Positions 12,109 to 24,126 of a DNA stretch of 64,000 nt are shown one piece after another. This DNA comes from Allacma fusca (lineage: Eukaryota; Arthropoda; Collembola; Symphypleona; Sminthuridae). Below the pieces are notes generated by a model. It made no database searches. It saw nothing but the letters and a program-made list of their open reading frames with translations, and was not told the origin of the DNA. Where the stretch lies: assembly GCA_947179485.1 (NCBI GenBank), contig OX359245.1, positions 78,355,067-78,419,066 on the forward strand, given 5' to 3'. How positions within the stretch are numbered: the first letter of the stretch is position 1; every line of letters starts with the position of its first letter. The translations under genes were made by a program, and so were the position numbers.

Positions 12109-13810
12109 ATGATTTTCAAGATCTCAAACATGGGCCCCACAATTATATATTTAACAGAAATTGAAGATAAACTATTGAAAATCGGGAAAACACTAACTAA
12201 GCGTTGCTGGCTTTCATCCTGTCGTAAAAAACCCGGGAAGTCTACCACGATTTAAGTACGACCGTTTCACCTTTACCTGGGCGATTGCGAACCTAACTTT
12301 GCTTATCTTGGGTGAAGTATTTTACCTAATATTTATTCATCCGACTATTAGAGCAAAGTACAACTTGGGACTCACTGAGAATTTTGCCTGCGTACTTGTG
12401 TCCTACTCCACAATAATTTCGTTCTTTGCCCTGAAGGCACTGGCAATATTAAAATATAAGGAGAATATAAAATTTTGGTCTGAAAACGTTCGTTTGCTAA
12501 TGGCATTCTCAAACGTTGGTCCACAATCCTTATAAATTAATGGCCTAGGGATGGAGTTTGTGGCTTTTAAAATTTCGCGCTCTACTTTGAAGATCAGCGC
12601 GCCAGATTTAGGCATACACAAAGCCTCCACGACTGGGCTTGATTTGTAAGCGGCTAAGCCTCTACACTCACACTACCACCTCTCCAAGTAATTGTTCCTG
12701 TGAAGCACAGGGCTGCTACTAGTTTGACTTAACGACCGAACTGTTGAATCCATGTTTCAAAACCGTCCGCCACGAAATTCGACTGAACTTGATTGCTGGA
12801 TTGTTTTACGCGTTATATTGTATGATGGTTGCGGGTGCCGTCGTAAGGAATACTTTTGTCAATGGTTTAAAAGACTTCTCATTGGTGTTTGTTATTCTCC
12901 AGAACACACAATCCTTATTTTGGAATATTAATTTTTCATTATATTTTCTGTTCGGCTTATTTCTGGGATTTTATTTGAAAATGTATAGCATATGTTTACT
13001 GGTAATTGCCAAGGAAGTAGAAAATATCGTTAGAATTCAAAGCGAAATTCAACTTCTTGATGACAATATTGAATTGGGTCCTAAAATTATTTTTAAGCAG
13101 CAGTTCAAAATAGAACAGACCACAGAGCGGCTGGAACAATGCTTAAAGGGGTATTTCATCACCGAAGAGTTGGTCACAAAATTCAGGAGACATTTCGAAA
13201 CGGAGTTGTTCATCACATTCGTGTCATCTTTCTTCGTTATCTTTGCGCGGGCATTTTTTATAGTTTATTTTTTCTTGAAATCTTCCCCAACAGAAGCTTT
13301 GTACATGATTGGGAAAATTGTTGTGTATGTCTGGCAAATTTACCATGTCGCGAGCCGTTGTTCAGAATTGGATCACGAAGTCAAGGGAATCTTGTATTTC
13401 CTTCATCGAATTGATGTCAAAAGCTTCACACTGGATTTGCACACAAAGGTAAGGAAATTCAGTGAAGCAATATACAAATACGTGCTATTCGTGTATGCTG
13501 CTTATAACTTATATCTGCAACAACTATGGCAATAATTATTTCTCTTGTAGATTCACATGCTTGCAGTTAGACTCTCTGCCGATCCTTTGTCAATTTCACC
13601 CCGGCAATGTTTCAAACTGGATCGGAAACTTATGATCGCGGTAAAATATCTCATTGCCGATCCTGCATGCACTGAATGCAACAAATTTATATACTGAACA
13701 CAATCGAATGAGAAAATTCAATTAATGATGTAGTTTTGTGGTTCGCATCCGTGACAACATATCTAATTATATTGATGCAATTTCGAACTGCTGATGAAAA
13801 GGAAGCTTGA
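12109..13810 (+). pseudogene. Broken gustatory-receptor-like gene A3 (clade II)
   Basis: Clearly homologous to A4 and A6 over its whole length, but inactivated several times. Exon 1 (12109-13449) starts MIFKISNMGP like A6. A ~5-nt deletion near 12200 shifts the frame (the true frame resumes at LSVAGFHPVV), and a ~195-bp insertion (12527-12722) interrupts the codons for GPQ|FDL. From FDLTTELLNPCFKT on, the frame is open again to the donor at 13450. Exon 2 is 13551-13640 (90 nt, intact). The last exon (from about 13740 to the TGA at 13808-13810) still encodes TYLIILMQF, but the acceptor AG and the ATG expected in front of it are missing (TTTTGTGGTTCGC instead of a CAG|ATGTTCGC form). At least three independent lesions make function unlikely. 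Confidence 0.85.
12527..12722. mobile_element. ~195-bp insertion of unknown kind in exon 1 of A3
   Basis: Comparison with A4 and A6 places the extra DNA between the codons for Gln and Phe of GPQFDL. It carries several stops. No inverted ends, poly-A tail or target duplication could be seen, and no second copy in the window. It may be a short transposon fragment or a filler insertion after a break. Confidence 0.55.
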
Positions 13811-14601
13811 TGTGATTAGAATCAGTGACAATTTCCGGTCATACGTTTATTTCTACTAATTTGTTAATATTTTTCACCTCACCACATATTAATTGCAGAG
13901 AATGATCAGTAGCATTGGAACCACCAGGATCGCCAGAATCATGTCCTTTGAGGGCATAGATATGTACATAAGAATTCTAGTTCCCAGCCTCGTCTGTTTG
14001 AGAACCGTCCCGTGCCCAGTCTTGGCTCTGGTATCAGTTCATTGTTAATGTCACATGCTCTGCAAGCGTTCAAGGTTCTTTTGCTTTAGCTCATCTTTAC
14101 AACATATTATTATTTGATGTTGATTTTGCCCATCAAATGACCGTATTTTTGCAAGAAATTTTGATGCCCCTTTTGTGAAACGTTGCAGCTTAAAAGCGTA
14201 ATTGGGTCAACACTACATTACTATTGAACTTCGGATATTTTGAAGTGTTCCACTAATTTATTAGTCACAGTAACGAAATTTTTCCTGACTTTTGTAAATA
14301 CACGGCAGGCTACAAATGAAATTGTGTCAACACATCTTAATTGAGTCCGAAAAGTTTTCTTCGCGGTTCATCAAGTCTTCAAAGTGAACAAATTCCAAAG
14401 CTTGACGACCGCCGCGACGTAAGTATTCTCATTAACAAAACTTAATTCTGTGAAGCTTAAAAAGTATAAAATAACCACACACTTTCAAACCGGAAATATT
14501 CAGTGTACTTCTACAAAACACTAATGTTTATAGAACGTAGCACATAAAAATTATATTTGTTACTGGAATAAATGAGGGAAATAAACCCTACTATAAAACA
14601 A
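13811..14601. promoter_or_regulatory. Upstream region of A4 with repeated ATTGGGTCAACA motif
   Basis: No coding frame. Two near-identical words, ATTGGGTCAACA at 14201-14212 and ATTGTGTCAACA at 14321-14332, lie about 400 and 280 bases before the start codon. The same word occurs upstream of A6 (21906-21917), and a decayed form upstream of A3 near 11818. It may be a clade II regulatory site; this is inference from recurrence only. Confidence 0.35.
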
Positions 14602-16430
14602 ATGTCAGATCTCAAAGTGTTGTTCAAGACTGCAAACATGAACCCCAAAATTCTATTTTTATCAGAAATTGAAGAAAGACTATTACAATTTGGGCAACCA
14701 TTCATGCATTTTCTAAGTTTTGCTGGTTTCCATTCCGTGGTAATAAAAACGGGGAGCTCAGAAGGATTGAAGTACCAGAGTTTCGCCCTTCCCTGGGCAA
14801 TTTTGAACTTAACATTGCTCATTTTGGGTGAAACATTTTACACAATAGTTATTCATCCGACTGTTCGAGCAAAGTACAACTTAGGACTCACTGAAAATTT
14901 TACTTACATTCTTGTGTCTTTCTCAACTGTTCTATCGTTCCTTGCCCTGAAGGCACTGGCAATATTGAAATATAAGGAGAATTCAAAATTTTGGTCCGAA
15001 AACGTTCGTATGCTCATGGAATTTTCTCAAGTTGGTCCTCAATTTGATTTAAGATCCGAACATCTGGATCCTTTTTTCGAAACAATCCGCCAGGGAGTTC
15101 GAAGGAATTTGATTGCTGGATTGTTTTACATGTTTTATTGTATGATCATTGTGTGTGCTCTCATTTGGATTGCGGTTGCTAATGATTCAAAAGACTTCCC
15201 ATTGTTAATTTCTAATCTCCATCATGTACAATCCCTGATTTGGAATATCAATTTCTCGATGTACTTTCTGTTCGGCTTGTTTCTTGGACTCTATTTGAAA
15301 ATGTACATCACATGTTTACAAGTGATTGCAATAGAAGTAGAAAGAATTGTTATCACACAAAACCGAGAGGCAATGCTGTCGAATAATAAAGATATCGAAT
15401 TGGGACCTAAAACAATTTTTAAGAAACAGTTCAACATGGAGCAGACCATTGAGCGGCTGGAGCAAATCTTAAAGGCATATTTCATCACTGAAGAGTTGGT
15501 CACAAAATTCAGCCGGCATTTTGAAACGGAGTTGTTCATCACATTCGTGTCATCTTTCTTGATAATTTTTGCGCGGGCATTTTTTATAGTTTATTACATC
15601 CTGAAATCTTCCCCAACAGATGCTCTGTACATGACTGGTACGGCAGTGGTGTACGTCTGGCAAATATATCATGTTGCAACTCTATGTTCACAATTAGACG
15701 AACAAGTCAAAAGAATATTGGTTTTCCTCCATCGAGTTGACGTGAAAGCCTTGCCGATATATTTACATACAAAGGTACAGATAGAAGCAACAAAATTAAA
15801 GAATTACAATCTAATGATTCATGTAGTTTGCTAATGGTTTTATGGGAATAATTGATCCTTTAGATAGATATGCTTGCAGTGAGACTAGCTGGCGAACCTT
15901 TGACAATATCTCCCCGCCAATGTTTCAAACTTGATCGGAAACTATTGATCACGGTAAGATTTAATCAACTGGGTCAGTCATATTATTTCCACACTTTCGA
16001 GCACTTAAAAACAGTCCCAAACTACATAATTATATATATATATATATATACATACATGTATGTACAATTTATTTTACATATTTTTGGATCAGGTCCGTAA
16101 ATACGGCCTGATTTTACTTTCGTAAAGCTTTACTGATTTTGTTAAAAATTGATTAAGGGAGTTATTATAGGATTTGGGGAGTATTGACATTGTATACCAA
16201 AAGAATTTTTACCAGTATGCTTGTGTTTCCGTAGATATGATAGATAAAGGTCACGTTCGCTGTAGTAACGTGCCACTACGAACTGAAGTTCGTAGACGTA
16301 TTAGTTTAAGATCAAAGAATTAATTCAATAATATTAAGTCATGTTTATTAAATTTTAGATGCTCGCATCCGTGGCGACCTATCTTATTATTTTAATCCAG
16401 TTTCAAACTGCTGACGAAAGAGGACCCTGA
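14602..16430 (+). CDS. Gustatory-receptor-like 7TM chemoreceptor A4 (clade II)
   Basis: Three phase-0 exons: 14602-15774, 15864-15953 and 16359-16430, about 444 aa. Clade II hallmarks are the N-terminal FKTANMNPKILFLSEIEERL, the tract KALAILKYKEN after TM2, SLIWNINFSMYFLFGLFLG in TM4, HFETELFITFVSSF before TM5 and the 23-residue last exon with TYLIILIQF at 428-436 and a short charged tail (QTADERGP). I start at MSDLKVLF; an in-frame ATG 30 bases upstream (14572) would add ten residues and is not shared with A3 or A6. Exon 2 reads LAGEPLTISPRQCFKLD. A (TA)10 run lies in intron 2. The frame is open throughout, so it looks functional, unlike its neighbour A3. Confidence 0.9.
16031..16050. repeat. 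(TA)10 microsatellite in intron 2 of A4
   Basis: Ten uninterrupted TA units, followed by CATACATGTATG. Confidence 0.9.
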
Positions 16431-17144
16431 TGTGTGTACAAAAATAATTGTTGTACTGTTTCCTTTCAAGACATCTAGCGAGCACTAATGCTAACATCTT
16501 CAAAACTAAATTAAATGTAGCAAGAACCTGACGTTCGGTGACACGTGCTGTACATTCGATGTTGTCGGCAGTCCAGAATATTTTAATTTTTTTATAGTTT
16601 AACGGAATTAATATTCGGAAACCAAATGGGTAATCTCATTCCCTCAAAAACTGATAGCGCCTCTGTCGGAAAACCGTATGCTTTAAAATGTGCTTAAATG
16701 TCACCTATTTTAATTTCCTAAGGTCAGTTGAATGACCCGAACTTCTCCAAAATCAAGAGGGTTCACACACTTTGTAATTTATAACTGTAAAAAGTTTGAA
16801 TTGTAAGGTCACATTGAAATTTTTTCCGAGAACGACACGCAAAAACAACGATAACCTATTCGCCCCTTAAAATGTAATAATTCTAGATTGAAATAAAACG
16901 TATTGTTATACATGCACAATTCCTAATTTGTCTATTTGGAAAACAGTACTCCAAAAACTTGTTCAAAAATCATGCAAATATTTAAAATATCCTTGAGTCG
17001 AATGGAAATAATCATGTAATTTAGACGATTGCAAAAACAAAACGATTCAAGTCAAATCCTTAAATTTATTTCTACAAATCCAACGTATCTCACATGTACG
17101 TTAGAGTTACACACATTGAATTAACTTTCAATTTCCCAGAGAAA
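16431..17144. other. Intergenic DNA between A4 and A5
   Basis: No coding frame or paired repeat seen. The bases just before A5 (CCCAGAGAAAATGAAATTCG) match the leader of A8 (CCGAGAAAATGAAATACG), so only the immediate leader is clearly shared with other clade III genes. Confidence 0.4.
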
Positions 17145-19059
17145 ATGAAATTCGAAACTGTTTCCACCAAAATGTTTACTCCACGACCAATGAGAGTATC
17201 GATGGAGGAAAAGATTCACACAGTTTCCAGATTTTTAATAACTACCCTTCACTTATTTGGGTTTTTTCCATTGGATTTCGAAAAAGGTCACAGCATTTCA
17301 ACACACCGTCTTTCCAAGTGGGCAGTCTGGAACTACATTGTTTTATTTTTGCTAATCCTGAAATTCGTGGATTATGGGATTCATTTACGAGATCACACTC
17401 AGGATATGGGGTTCATCGAGACCATTGCCTACGTGGTAATGTCAACAATACTTTGGACAACGTGTCTCTCGTTCAGACTCAACGCCGTAATTAGACTCAA
17501 GGGACTGGGGAAATTCTGGCAATTAAATTGCCAGCGTCTGGATGCATTTGCCAGGCTAAATCACAATTTCGACTTTTGCAGCTCAACCTGCGAAAATTTG
17601 GAGCATATCCACAGAATAAGAACCTCGACCAATAGGTTTCTGTACCTGGGAATTGGTTGCTCCTCACTGGGTGTAGCCGTGTCTGTGTGGAATTTCTTCC
17701 ATGCATTAGTCACTGATGGAGGAGAAGGTTTTGGTTTTGAATTACTTCAGCTATTGGGACAAATGTTATACTTTCTTGGTGACTCGTCCCGATTTTTACT
17801 GGTTTTGTATCGGACGTTCTTCTTAAAATTGTACACCTCTTGCTTTAAAATGATTGGAAATGAACTCCAGGCTATCATTGATTTGGAGAAACCTCAAGAA
17901 ACTGGTTCCAATTTATTTTCCGTGAAAACTCCAGACAGTAGTCAAGTCGTGGGGAAAGTAAAAAATTGTTTGGATGCTTTTGATATAATCGAAGGATTAG
18001 TACAAGAATTTGACAGCTATTTTGGACCTGAGCTAGTTTTTCAAAATTTGCTGGAAATGTTGTTAATGTCCGTGCTGATTTTCTTTCAAATTCATTTCAT
18101 CATTAAAGGTAATGCTATCTTTGCATTGTGGGCATTATATTATATGAGCATGGATTCGTGGCAAATGTATTACATCGCCACGTGGTGCACTTCAGTGACG
18201 TTGTCGGCTAAAGCAATTTTTTCCAAATTGTATGATTTGGATTTCTCTGGCTTCCCTCCTTCAATACGGTTCAAGGTAAAATTTGAATTTGTTTTCACTC
18301 TGAAAATATTTCTAAACTTTTCTAACTTCAGTTCAAATAATAGCGAAACCAGTTGTTCTAGTACTAAAACCTACAGGTTATTAAAATTCAAGCATAGATA
18401 TGCTTAGACGTATACATACGTGTCCATTATCTTTATATATATATTAGGTCCATTAATATTTACATTTAATTTTTGATTGATTTATGGGTTCATTTGCAGG
18501 TCAAAATGTTAGCCTTGAAACTCTCAACGAATCCACCACATATATGTCCAGGACATTACTTCATACTAAATAAAATGTCATTGACTCAAGTAAGTTAAAA
18601 ACTTTCAATTTAAAAAAACGATTCTAGTAATTAATTTCTGCTAATATTTCTGCGGATCCGATAAAAGTACTCTTTTCGGAACCCATCTGTTGCAAGCTTT
18701 TGATATGGTGTATCTCAAGTACTGGAATAATCCATGTGATCCTTGGAATATGGTCCTAAGGACTTCCTTTGCCAGAACCACGGGATCGGGTCTATCCTTT
18801 GAGATATAGATATACAAAACATAAAATTTTGTAACACATCATTTGGAATTGTCCAAACTTTGAAGATATTAAACCAAATCAAAATTTGTCATCCGGACCT
18901 TAACAGTCCCAGTACATCCACACAATCCCTGATACGTAATTTGTTATGCCTGCAGATTTTGATTTGTTGTATGCTTTATGTGATTTACAGGTTTTCGGAT
19001 CCATTACGACCTATATCGTCATTTTACTACAGTTTCAAGTCAGTGATAAGTCGGGGTGA
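17145..19059 (+). CDS. Gustatory-receptor-like 7TM chemoreceptor A5 (clade III)
   Basis: Three phase-0 exons: 17145-18275, 18500-18589 and 18991-19059, about 429 aa. The start MKFETVSTKMFTPRPMRVSM aligns with A7 and A8; the frame is open 51 bases further upstream, but that part is not shared. Clade III features: PMRVSMEEKI near residues 15-25, KGLGKFWQLNCQRLDAFARL after TM2, LGDSSRFLLVLYRTFFLK in the TM4 region, YFGPELV before TM5, and MDSWQMYYIATWCTS after TM6. Exon 2 begins VKMLALKLSTNPPHICPGHY. The last exon starts VFGS rather than MLAS and carries TYIVILLQF at 414-422. The acceptor of exon 2 (TTTGCAG|GTC) creates a Val where A7 and A8 have Ile. Intact. Confidence 0.9.
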
Positions 19060-19785
19060 CCCCGGAGATTCCAGCCACGTCATAGCCTCACGACTCACAA
19101 CTTGTGAACATAATTATCAATATTGTGAGTTGTGTTAGTGTCAATACACGGCCGTGCCGGCTACACGGAAAATACAAGTTTGCAAATATGCACACCAGCT
19201 TAACCATTAGACATGTGATTTATGTTACAACGTTTTAAGTATGTTTTATTATAATGTTGTTATATTTAGAATCCTGTTTAAGAAGGTATGAACCAGAAAT
19301 TTTAAGATTAAAAATGTTAAAAGTATGTCCTTGGCGAGAATTATTATGCCTTACAATAAAACATCGTAGAATTTATACGGTTTGGATTTTCCAAGTGAGG
19401 CCTAGTATTTTCATATTTATTATTTAAGTTGATGCGCTGTTCGCATAATGTCTCGCACCATAAGTGTGCATTTGTTGCACCGCATTGTTTTACATAACTG
19501 ACAATGAGGTGCGGGTTTCTACTCTTGCGCATTATCTCCTGCATTTGCGTAAATTCTACACCAGAATGCATTCACATGTACTTGAACACAAACTAGCTAC
19601 CAAACGTACATATATTAAATAGAATATATTTCGGATAGCTCGTGTACAAGGGCACTCGGGCTCTGCACAGATAATTTTGAATGAATTTTTAAATTCTACA
19701 TGGGGCACCATTTAAAGTGCGATTCAAGAAGTGTGTTCAACAAATAATCATTAAATAAAAAATTTTTTTCGGTTGCCTTGCACTC
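19060..19785. other. Intergenic DNA between A5 and the minus-strand secreted gene
   Basis: No supported coding frame. The two genes converge here, so both 3' ends and poly-A signals should lie in it; AATAAA-type words occur (for example ACAATAAAAC near 19354 and ATTAAATAAAAA near 19750), but none is decisive. Confidence 0.35.
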
Positions 19786-20668
19786 TTACTGCCTCTTCCA
19801 AACTTTTACAGCTTTGTTCACTGGTCGTATCTCCTCCCCAACAACACATATGTCAAGACAAGTCCATCCAAAGCGTCTACCCCCGGATCCTATTAGTGAA
19901 CATTTTCCCGGTTCAAGTTTGACTTCCCTGTCAGGGTTGAGTCCATCACGGTTTCTGGTAACAATTCTATCCACCCTTGGAGCGTCTTCATTTTGCATTA
20001 CCCCAAAATCCGCAGATTTCCCGCCGAGTACTCGAAAAAATAGTCCAGCGTATGTTTCGGAAATATCCAACCATGCGGCAGCTGGCCATAAAGTATTTGG
20101 ATCTTGTTGATGAGGCAACTGAATGTAGATAAACCCAGGAGGGATTACGTCCAATTCCAGTTTTGTAAGTCTTTCATTTATTTTTGCAAGGGCTGATTGG
20201 GTTGACTTAAAAAAATCCAATAATTGGACAAAGCCTTCCCGGTAATTATTGTCCAGTTGTGTCAGAAAAGGGTCTTCAGGTCCTGTAATTTTAAAAGAAT
20301 TTTTAATTTGATTGGCTATCCTTCTGACTATTTTCTGAGCCTTATTCTTTACACTTGCACAACTTAAAAATTAGCAAAAATTAAATTCAGGTTGATGGTA
20401 GTGCAAGAAAGTGTGGCATAGAAAAAACGCTAAACGAATTTTTTCTTTAAATGACACAACACTCAACACATTTTCCTATTAAAGTTTTATAATGTACTGG
20501 TCGTATTTTCGAGTAAATAAAGAAACCTTGTAAACAATCCGAACTACCCGGTGTTTCCAACTCAACATTGATTGGTGCATTTTCCGAATTAGAGTAGGCA
20601 TTTGAAATGCTCGCAAAAAGAAATCCAGCAAGGAGAATTTCCCTGAGATATGACATCGTAAGGATCAT
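19786..20668 (-). CDS. Secreted coiled-coil protein with tail-fibre-like C-terminal domain
   Basis: Two-exon gene on the minus strand. Exon 1 is 20668-20527 and exon 2 is 20282-19786; the junction (CAAG|GTTTCT ... ATTACAG|GA) keeps the frame and gives about 212 aa. The first ~25 residues (REILLAGFLFASISNAYS) look like a signal peptide. A short helical, probably coiled-coil stretch follows (FVQLLDFFKSTQSALAKI). The C-terminal ~115 residues contain PPGFIYIQLP, TLWPAAAWLDIS, YAGLFFRVLGG and FGVMQNEDAPR. From memory this W..W.DIS..YAGLFFR..GG..FG pattern recurs in secreted arthropod proteins and resembles phage tail-fibre tips; I could not search for it. It is likely an oligomeric extracellular binding protein of unknown ligand. 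The exon 1 donor is weak, so that boundary is tentative. Confidence 0.65.
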
Positions 20669-22137
20669 ATTCTGAAAAGCCTTTATTGCGGAGAGCTAAT
20701 TGTGCTATAAGTAATTATTTAATTGACTTTTGAGTATTCAAAAATTGGGAGAGAACACGTCATTATCTTTAGAGACCACGATCACAAAAAGTAGTAAGGC
20801 TATAAATTTATTGAGATTTGACCATGACAAATATTTTGGTTGCATAGAACTTGGAAGTGTAATGTTAATGTTTTGTACACTGTCTAGGCATGTTAAGATT
20901 ATTTATTTCCGTGGGTTGAGGAATAAAACGACCTTTAGGAGAATTTCTTGGAACATACATACATATGCATGTGTGTTACCAGAGATAAGGTGCTTCCTGC
21001 TATTCGTACTTCAAAATCAGACCGGGGATTAAATTCTAGGCTGCAGCTCATATAATCAGTATGGAAATTGGGAGTTCCAAACATAGCCATCCATAGTTTT
21101 AAAAATGAATTTAAATTCCTTCATTTGATACATTCATTGATTACTTGGATCATGAAATCCTAAATGTAAAAAATATTTTAAAACCTAATAGATGCTCGTC
21201 AAGATTCATTTCAAAATTATGGAATAGATTGCCTGAATTGCAGTGCATCTAATCTAGAGAAGATGTCCAAAATATAATCAAATAGTCAAATTTATCCGTA
21301 AAAAATGGCTTACAATTATTACTGACTCTTAACTTGAAAATAAAATGGGAGTAAACATGTGTTGTAAAACAAATTTACAAGTTGTTACATGAACAACACT
21401 TGGTATTACGGAAAGGATTTCAAAGACTGCATTTTGTCATATTAATTTTGTATTTGAAAAAAAAATTCAAAGAACTATAATATTTGGGGATGCACATGCA
21501 TCTAATATCATTATCCTAAACGAAAGTTGATGCATCAGTAGCCAGAAGGAAGACTCAAGGTTAGAAAATATTCCGAAAAGATGTCATTAGTGTAATAAGT
21601 TTCTTTACTCTTTCTTGTCGAGACCAGCATCAAAATTAGTGGAGCTGTTACTTTCAGAAAATAATTTCTCAGAGAGAAATTTCCCCTTCATTTGTATTTG
21701 CATTGAGTTCAAATGAGACATCTACAACAATTTAATTAACACGCGCCAGCCCAACCATAATACTTTTCTATAGGCCACAGAATGTCAAATATGTTATCAT
21801 TTTATGTTGATTTGCCCTAGAACCGAATTAACAACCTTTTTCTCAAAACGTTTCCGTTGCATTTTTTATGCCAATTTTATGAATACGCTGCAATGTAAAA
21901 CGGAAATTGGGTCAACATGTTTCCATTCAAGGCAAGTTGAGCCAACAAGTCTTAACTTGTGAATGGAAAGTGAAGGAGTAGTAATTACTGTACTTAAAGC
22001 ACGGAAATAAGGCTGACACTTCCACAAAACTCAATGTTACGCTGAGGAACTAACATGTAAAATTTAATTTTTATTTCACTAAATTTGGGGGCTAAAATCT
22101 TTTTCGTCAAACAACTTGCGTCAAGTCAGTTTTCAAA
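20669..22137. promoter_or_regulatory. Intergenic DNA; upstream block of A6 at 21735-21950
   Basis: The left part contains a LINE scrap (separate entry). From about 21735 to 21920 the sequence is homologous to the region upstream of A3. It holds ATTGGGTCAACA at 21906-21917 and the related AGTTGAGCCAACA at 21935-21947, some 190-230 bases before the start codon of A6. The minus-strand secreted gene starts at 20668, so this stretch must hold two divergent promoters. Confidence 0.4.
21050..21300 (+). mobile_element. 3' scrap of a LINE reverse-transcriptase gene
   Basis: Around 21190-21255 one frame reads RCSSRFISKLWNRLPEL, which fits the conserved C-terminal end of Jockey/CR1-type LINE ORF2 proteins (R...F...LWN.LP). 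Upstream bases read only in broken frames. No poly-A tail or target duplication was found, so the limits are approximate. Confidence 0.4.
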
Positions 22138-24126
22138 ATGATGTTCAAAATCTCAAGCATGAACCCCCAAATTCTGTATCTATCGGAAATTGAGGAGAAA
22201 CTCTTGGAAATCGGACAACCGTTACTGAATTTCCTAAGCGTTTCGGGCTCTCATTCCATCGTGAAAAAAACGGGAGGGTCTGAAACTGGAATTAAATTCC
22301 AGAGTGTCGCCCGTCCTTGGGCAATCTTGAACTTAACTTTGCTCATCTTGGGTGAATTATTTTACATTCTAGTGATTCATCCCGCCATTACATCAAAGTA
22401 CCATTTGGGACTCACTGAAAATTTTGCTCACACACTTGTGTCTTACTCCACTATAATTTCCTACCTGGGTCTCAAAGCCATCTCAATACTAAAATATAAG
22501 GAGAACGGGAAATTCTGGAATGAGAACGTTCGTTTACTCATGGAATTTTCTCAAATTGGTCCGCAATTTGACTTACGCTCTGAAGAGTTGACCTCATTTT
22601 TGAGAGCTAACCGCCAGGAAATGAGACGGAACTTGCTTGCTGGATTTCTTTATGCGTTTTATTGCATGAGCGTTGTGCTCGCCGTCATAAGAAAAGAGCT
22701 TATGAGTGGTTCCAATAATTTCTCATTGACGTTCGCAATTTTTAATTACACGGACTCCTTGGTTTGGAATTGTAATTTCTCTTTATATTTCCTCTTTGGC
22801 TTATTTCTGGGATTTTATTTGAAAATATACAACACATGTTTGAGGGTGATTGGGGTGGAAGTAGAAAGGATTGTGAGGATTCAAAATGGAGTTCAACTTG
22901 TGGAGGCAAATATTACAAATTTTGAATTGGGTCGTAATGCTAATTTTAAGCAGCAGTTCAATACGGAACAGAGGGGAGAGAGGCTGGAGCAATGCTTGAA
23001 GGCCTATTTTCTTACTGAAGAGTTGGTGACCAAATATAGTGCGCACTTTGACCTGGAACTGTTCATAACATTCGTGGGGTCTTTCTTCGTTATCTTTGCT
23101 AGGGCATTTTTTATTGTTTATTTTGCCCTCAAATCCTCCCCAATGGATGTGCTGTACATGATTGGGAAGATTGTTGTGTACATTTGGCAAATATATCATC
23201 TCTCCAATCAATGTTCGCAGTTGGACCGAGAAGTGCAAGGAATCTTGTATTCACTGCATCGGGTTGATGTGAAAGGCCTCCCAATACATTTGCACACGAA
23301 GGTAAGTGATCGTAATGATTCAAGTTAAAAAATAATTTTTAGTCGAGTAACTATATATTGACTTATCAGTGTATATGTTGTACACGAATAAATTATGCAC
23401 GTGTATAATTGCCCTTGTAGATTCAAATGCTCATTGTAAGACTGTCTACGGATCCTCTAGCAATTTCTCCCCGGCAATGTTTCAAACTGGATCGACGACT
23501 CACCATCACGGTACGAATCTATACTATTGGCAGGTTCTGTCATATGAATTTTCACCGCTTCCTTCCAGCTCTTATAACAAAAAATATTTGTACCTTTTTG
23601 AGATCAATTTGGAGCGGGGGTCGATTTTTTCACAAAAAACAAACAGATATTTCAGAAATATTTGCTCCCTCTCTCTGAACAATTCTCAAGGAAATTACCT
23701 TTGAAACATCTCAAATAAATTCACAGCAAATTTTATACCAAACAAGTTCGGAACTTACAATTTGTAAGGAAAACATTCTGTGCATAGCTGTGAATGTTAA
23801 CTTATATGTAAAATCCTGGATTAGTTTCAGATAATTATGCATTCGTATTAATTATGTCAGGGAAACAAATGGTACAGAATGTAGGAAACAATTTCAACTT
23901 ATAGGGGCTAAAAGGGAAAGAAAATAATTTGGTTCAAATTAGAAATAATACTACCAATATCACAATTGAATTTGACTGTACTATATTTCTTTATTAAGCA
24001 TGCATGCCTGAGGGAAGTCTAATCTTTGAAACAATTTCTAACCCTTTCCTTTAGATGTTCGCATCGATGACGACATATCTAATTATTTTGATTCAGTTTC
24101 AAACGGTTGATCATAAGGACAATTGA
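22138..24126 (+). CDS. Gustatory-receptor-like 7TM chemoreceptor A6 (clade II)
   Basis: Three phase-0 exons: 22138-23301, 23421-23510 and 24055-24126, about 441 aa. The start MMFKISSMNPQILYLSEIEE aligns with A3 and A4. TM2 is followed by KAISILKYKENGKFWNENVR; TM4 contains SLVWNCNFSLYFLFGLFLGF; TM5-TM6 read LFITFVGSFFVIFARAFFIV and LYMIGKIVVYIWQIYHLS. Exon 2 reads LSTDPLAISPRQCFKLDRRL. The last exon gives TYLIILIQF at 425-433 with tail QTVDHKDN. The frame is fully open. A5, of a different clade, and the secreted gene separate it from A4, so clade members are interleaved rather than grouped. Intron 2 (544 bp) shows no insert. Confidence 0.9.

Noticed and set aside
12527-12722. tRNA-derived SINE
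   Set aside because: No convincing A and B boxes, tail or target duplication.
22801-23238. 145-codon minus-strand frame
   Set aside because: Antisense shadow of exon 1 of A6.
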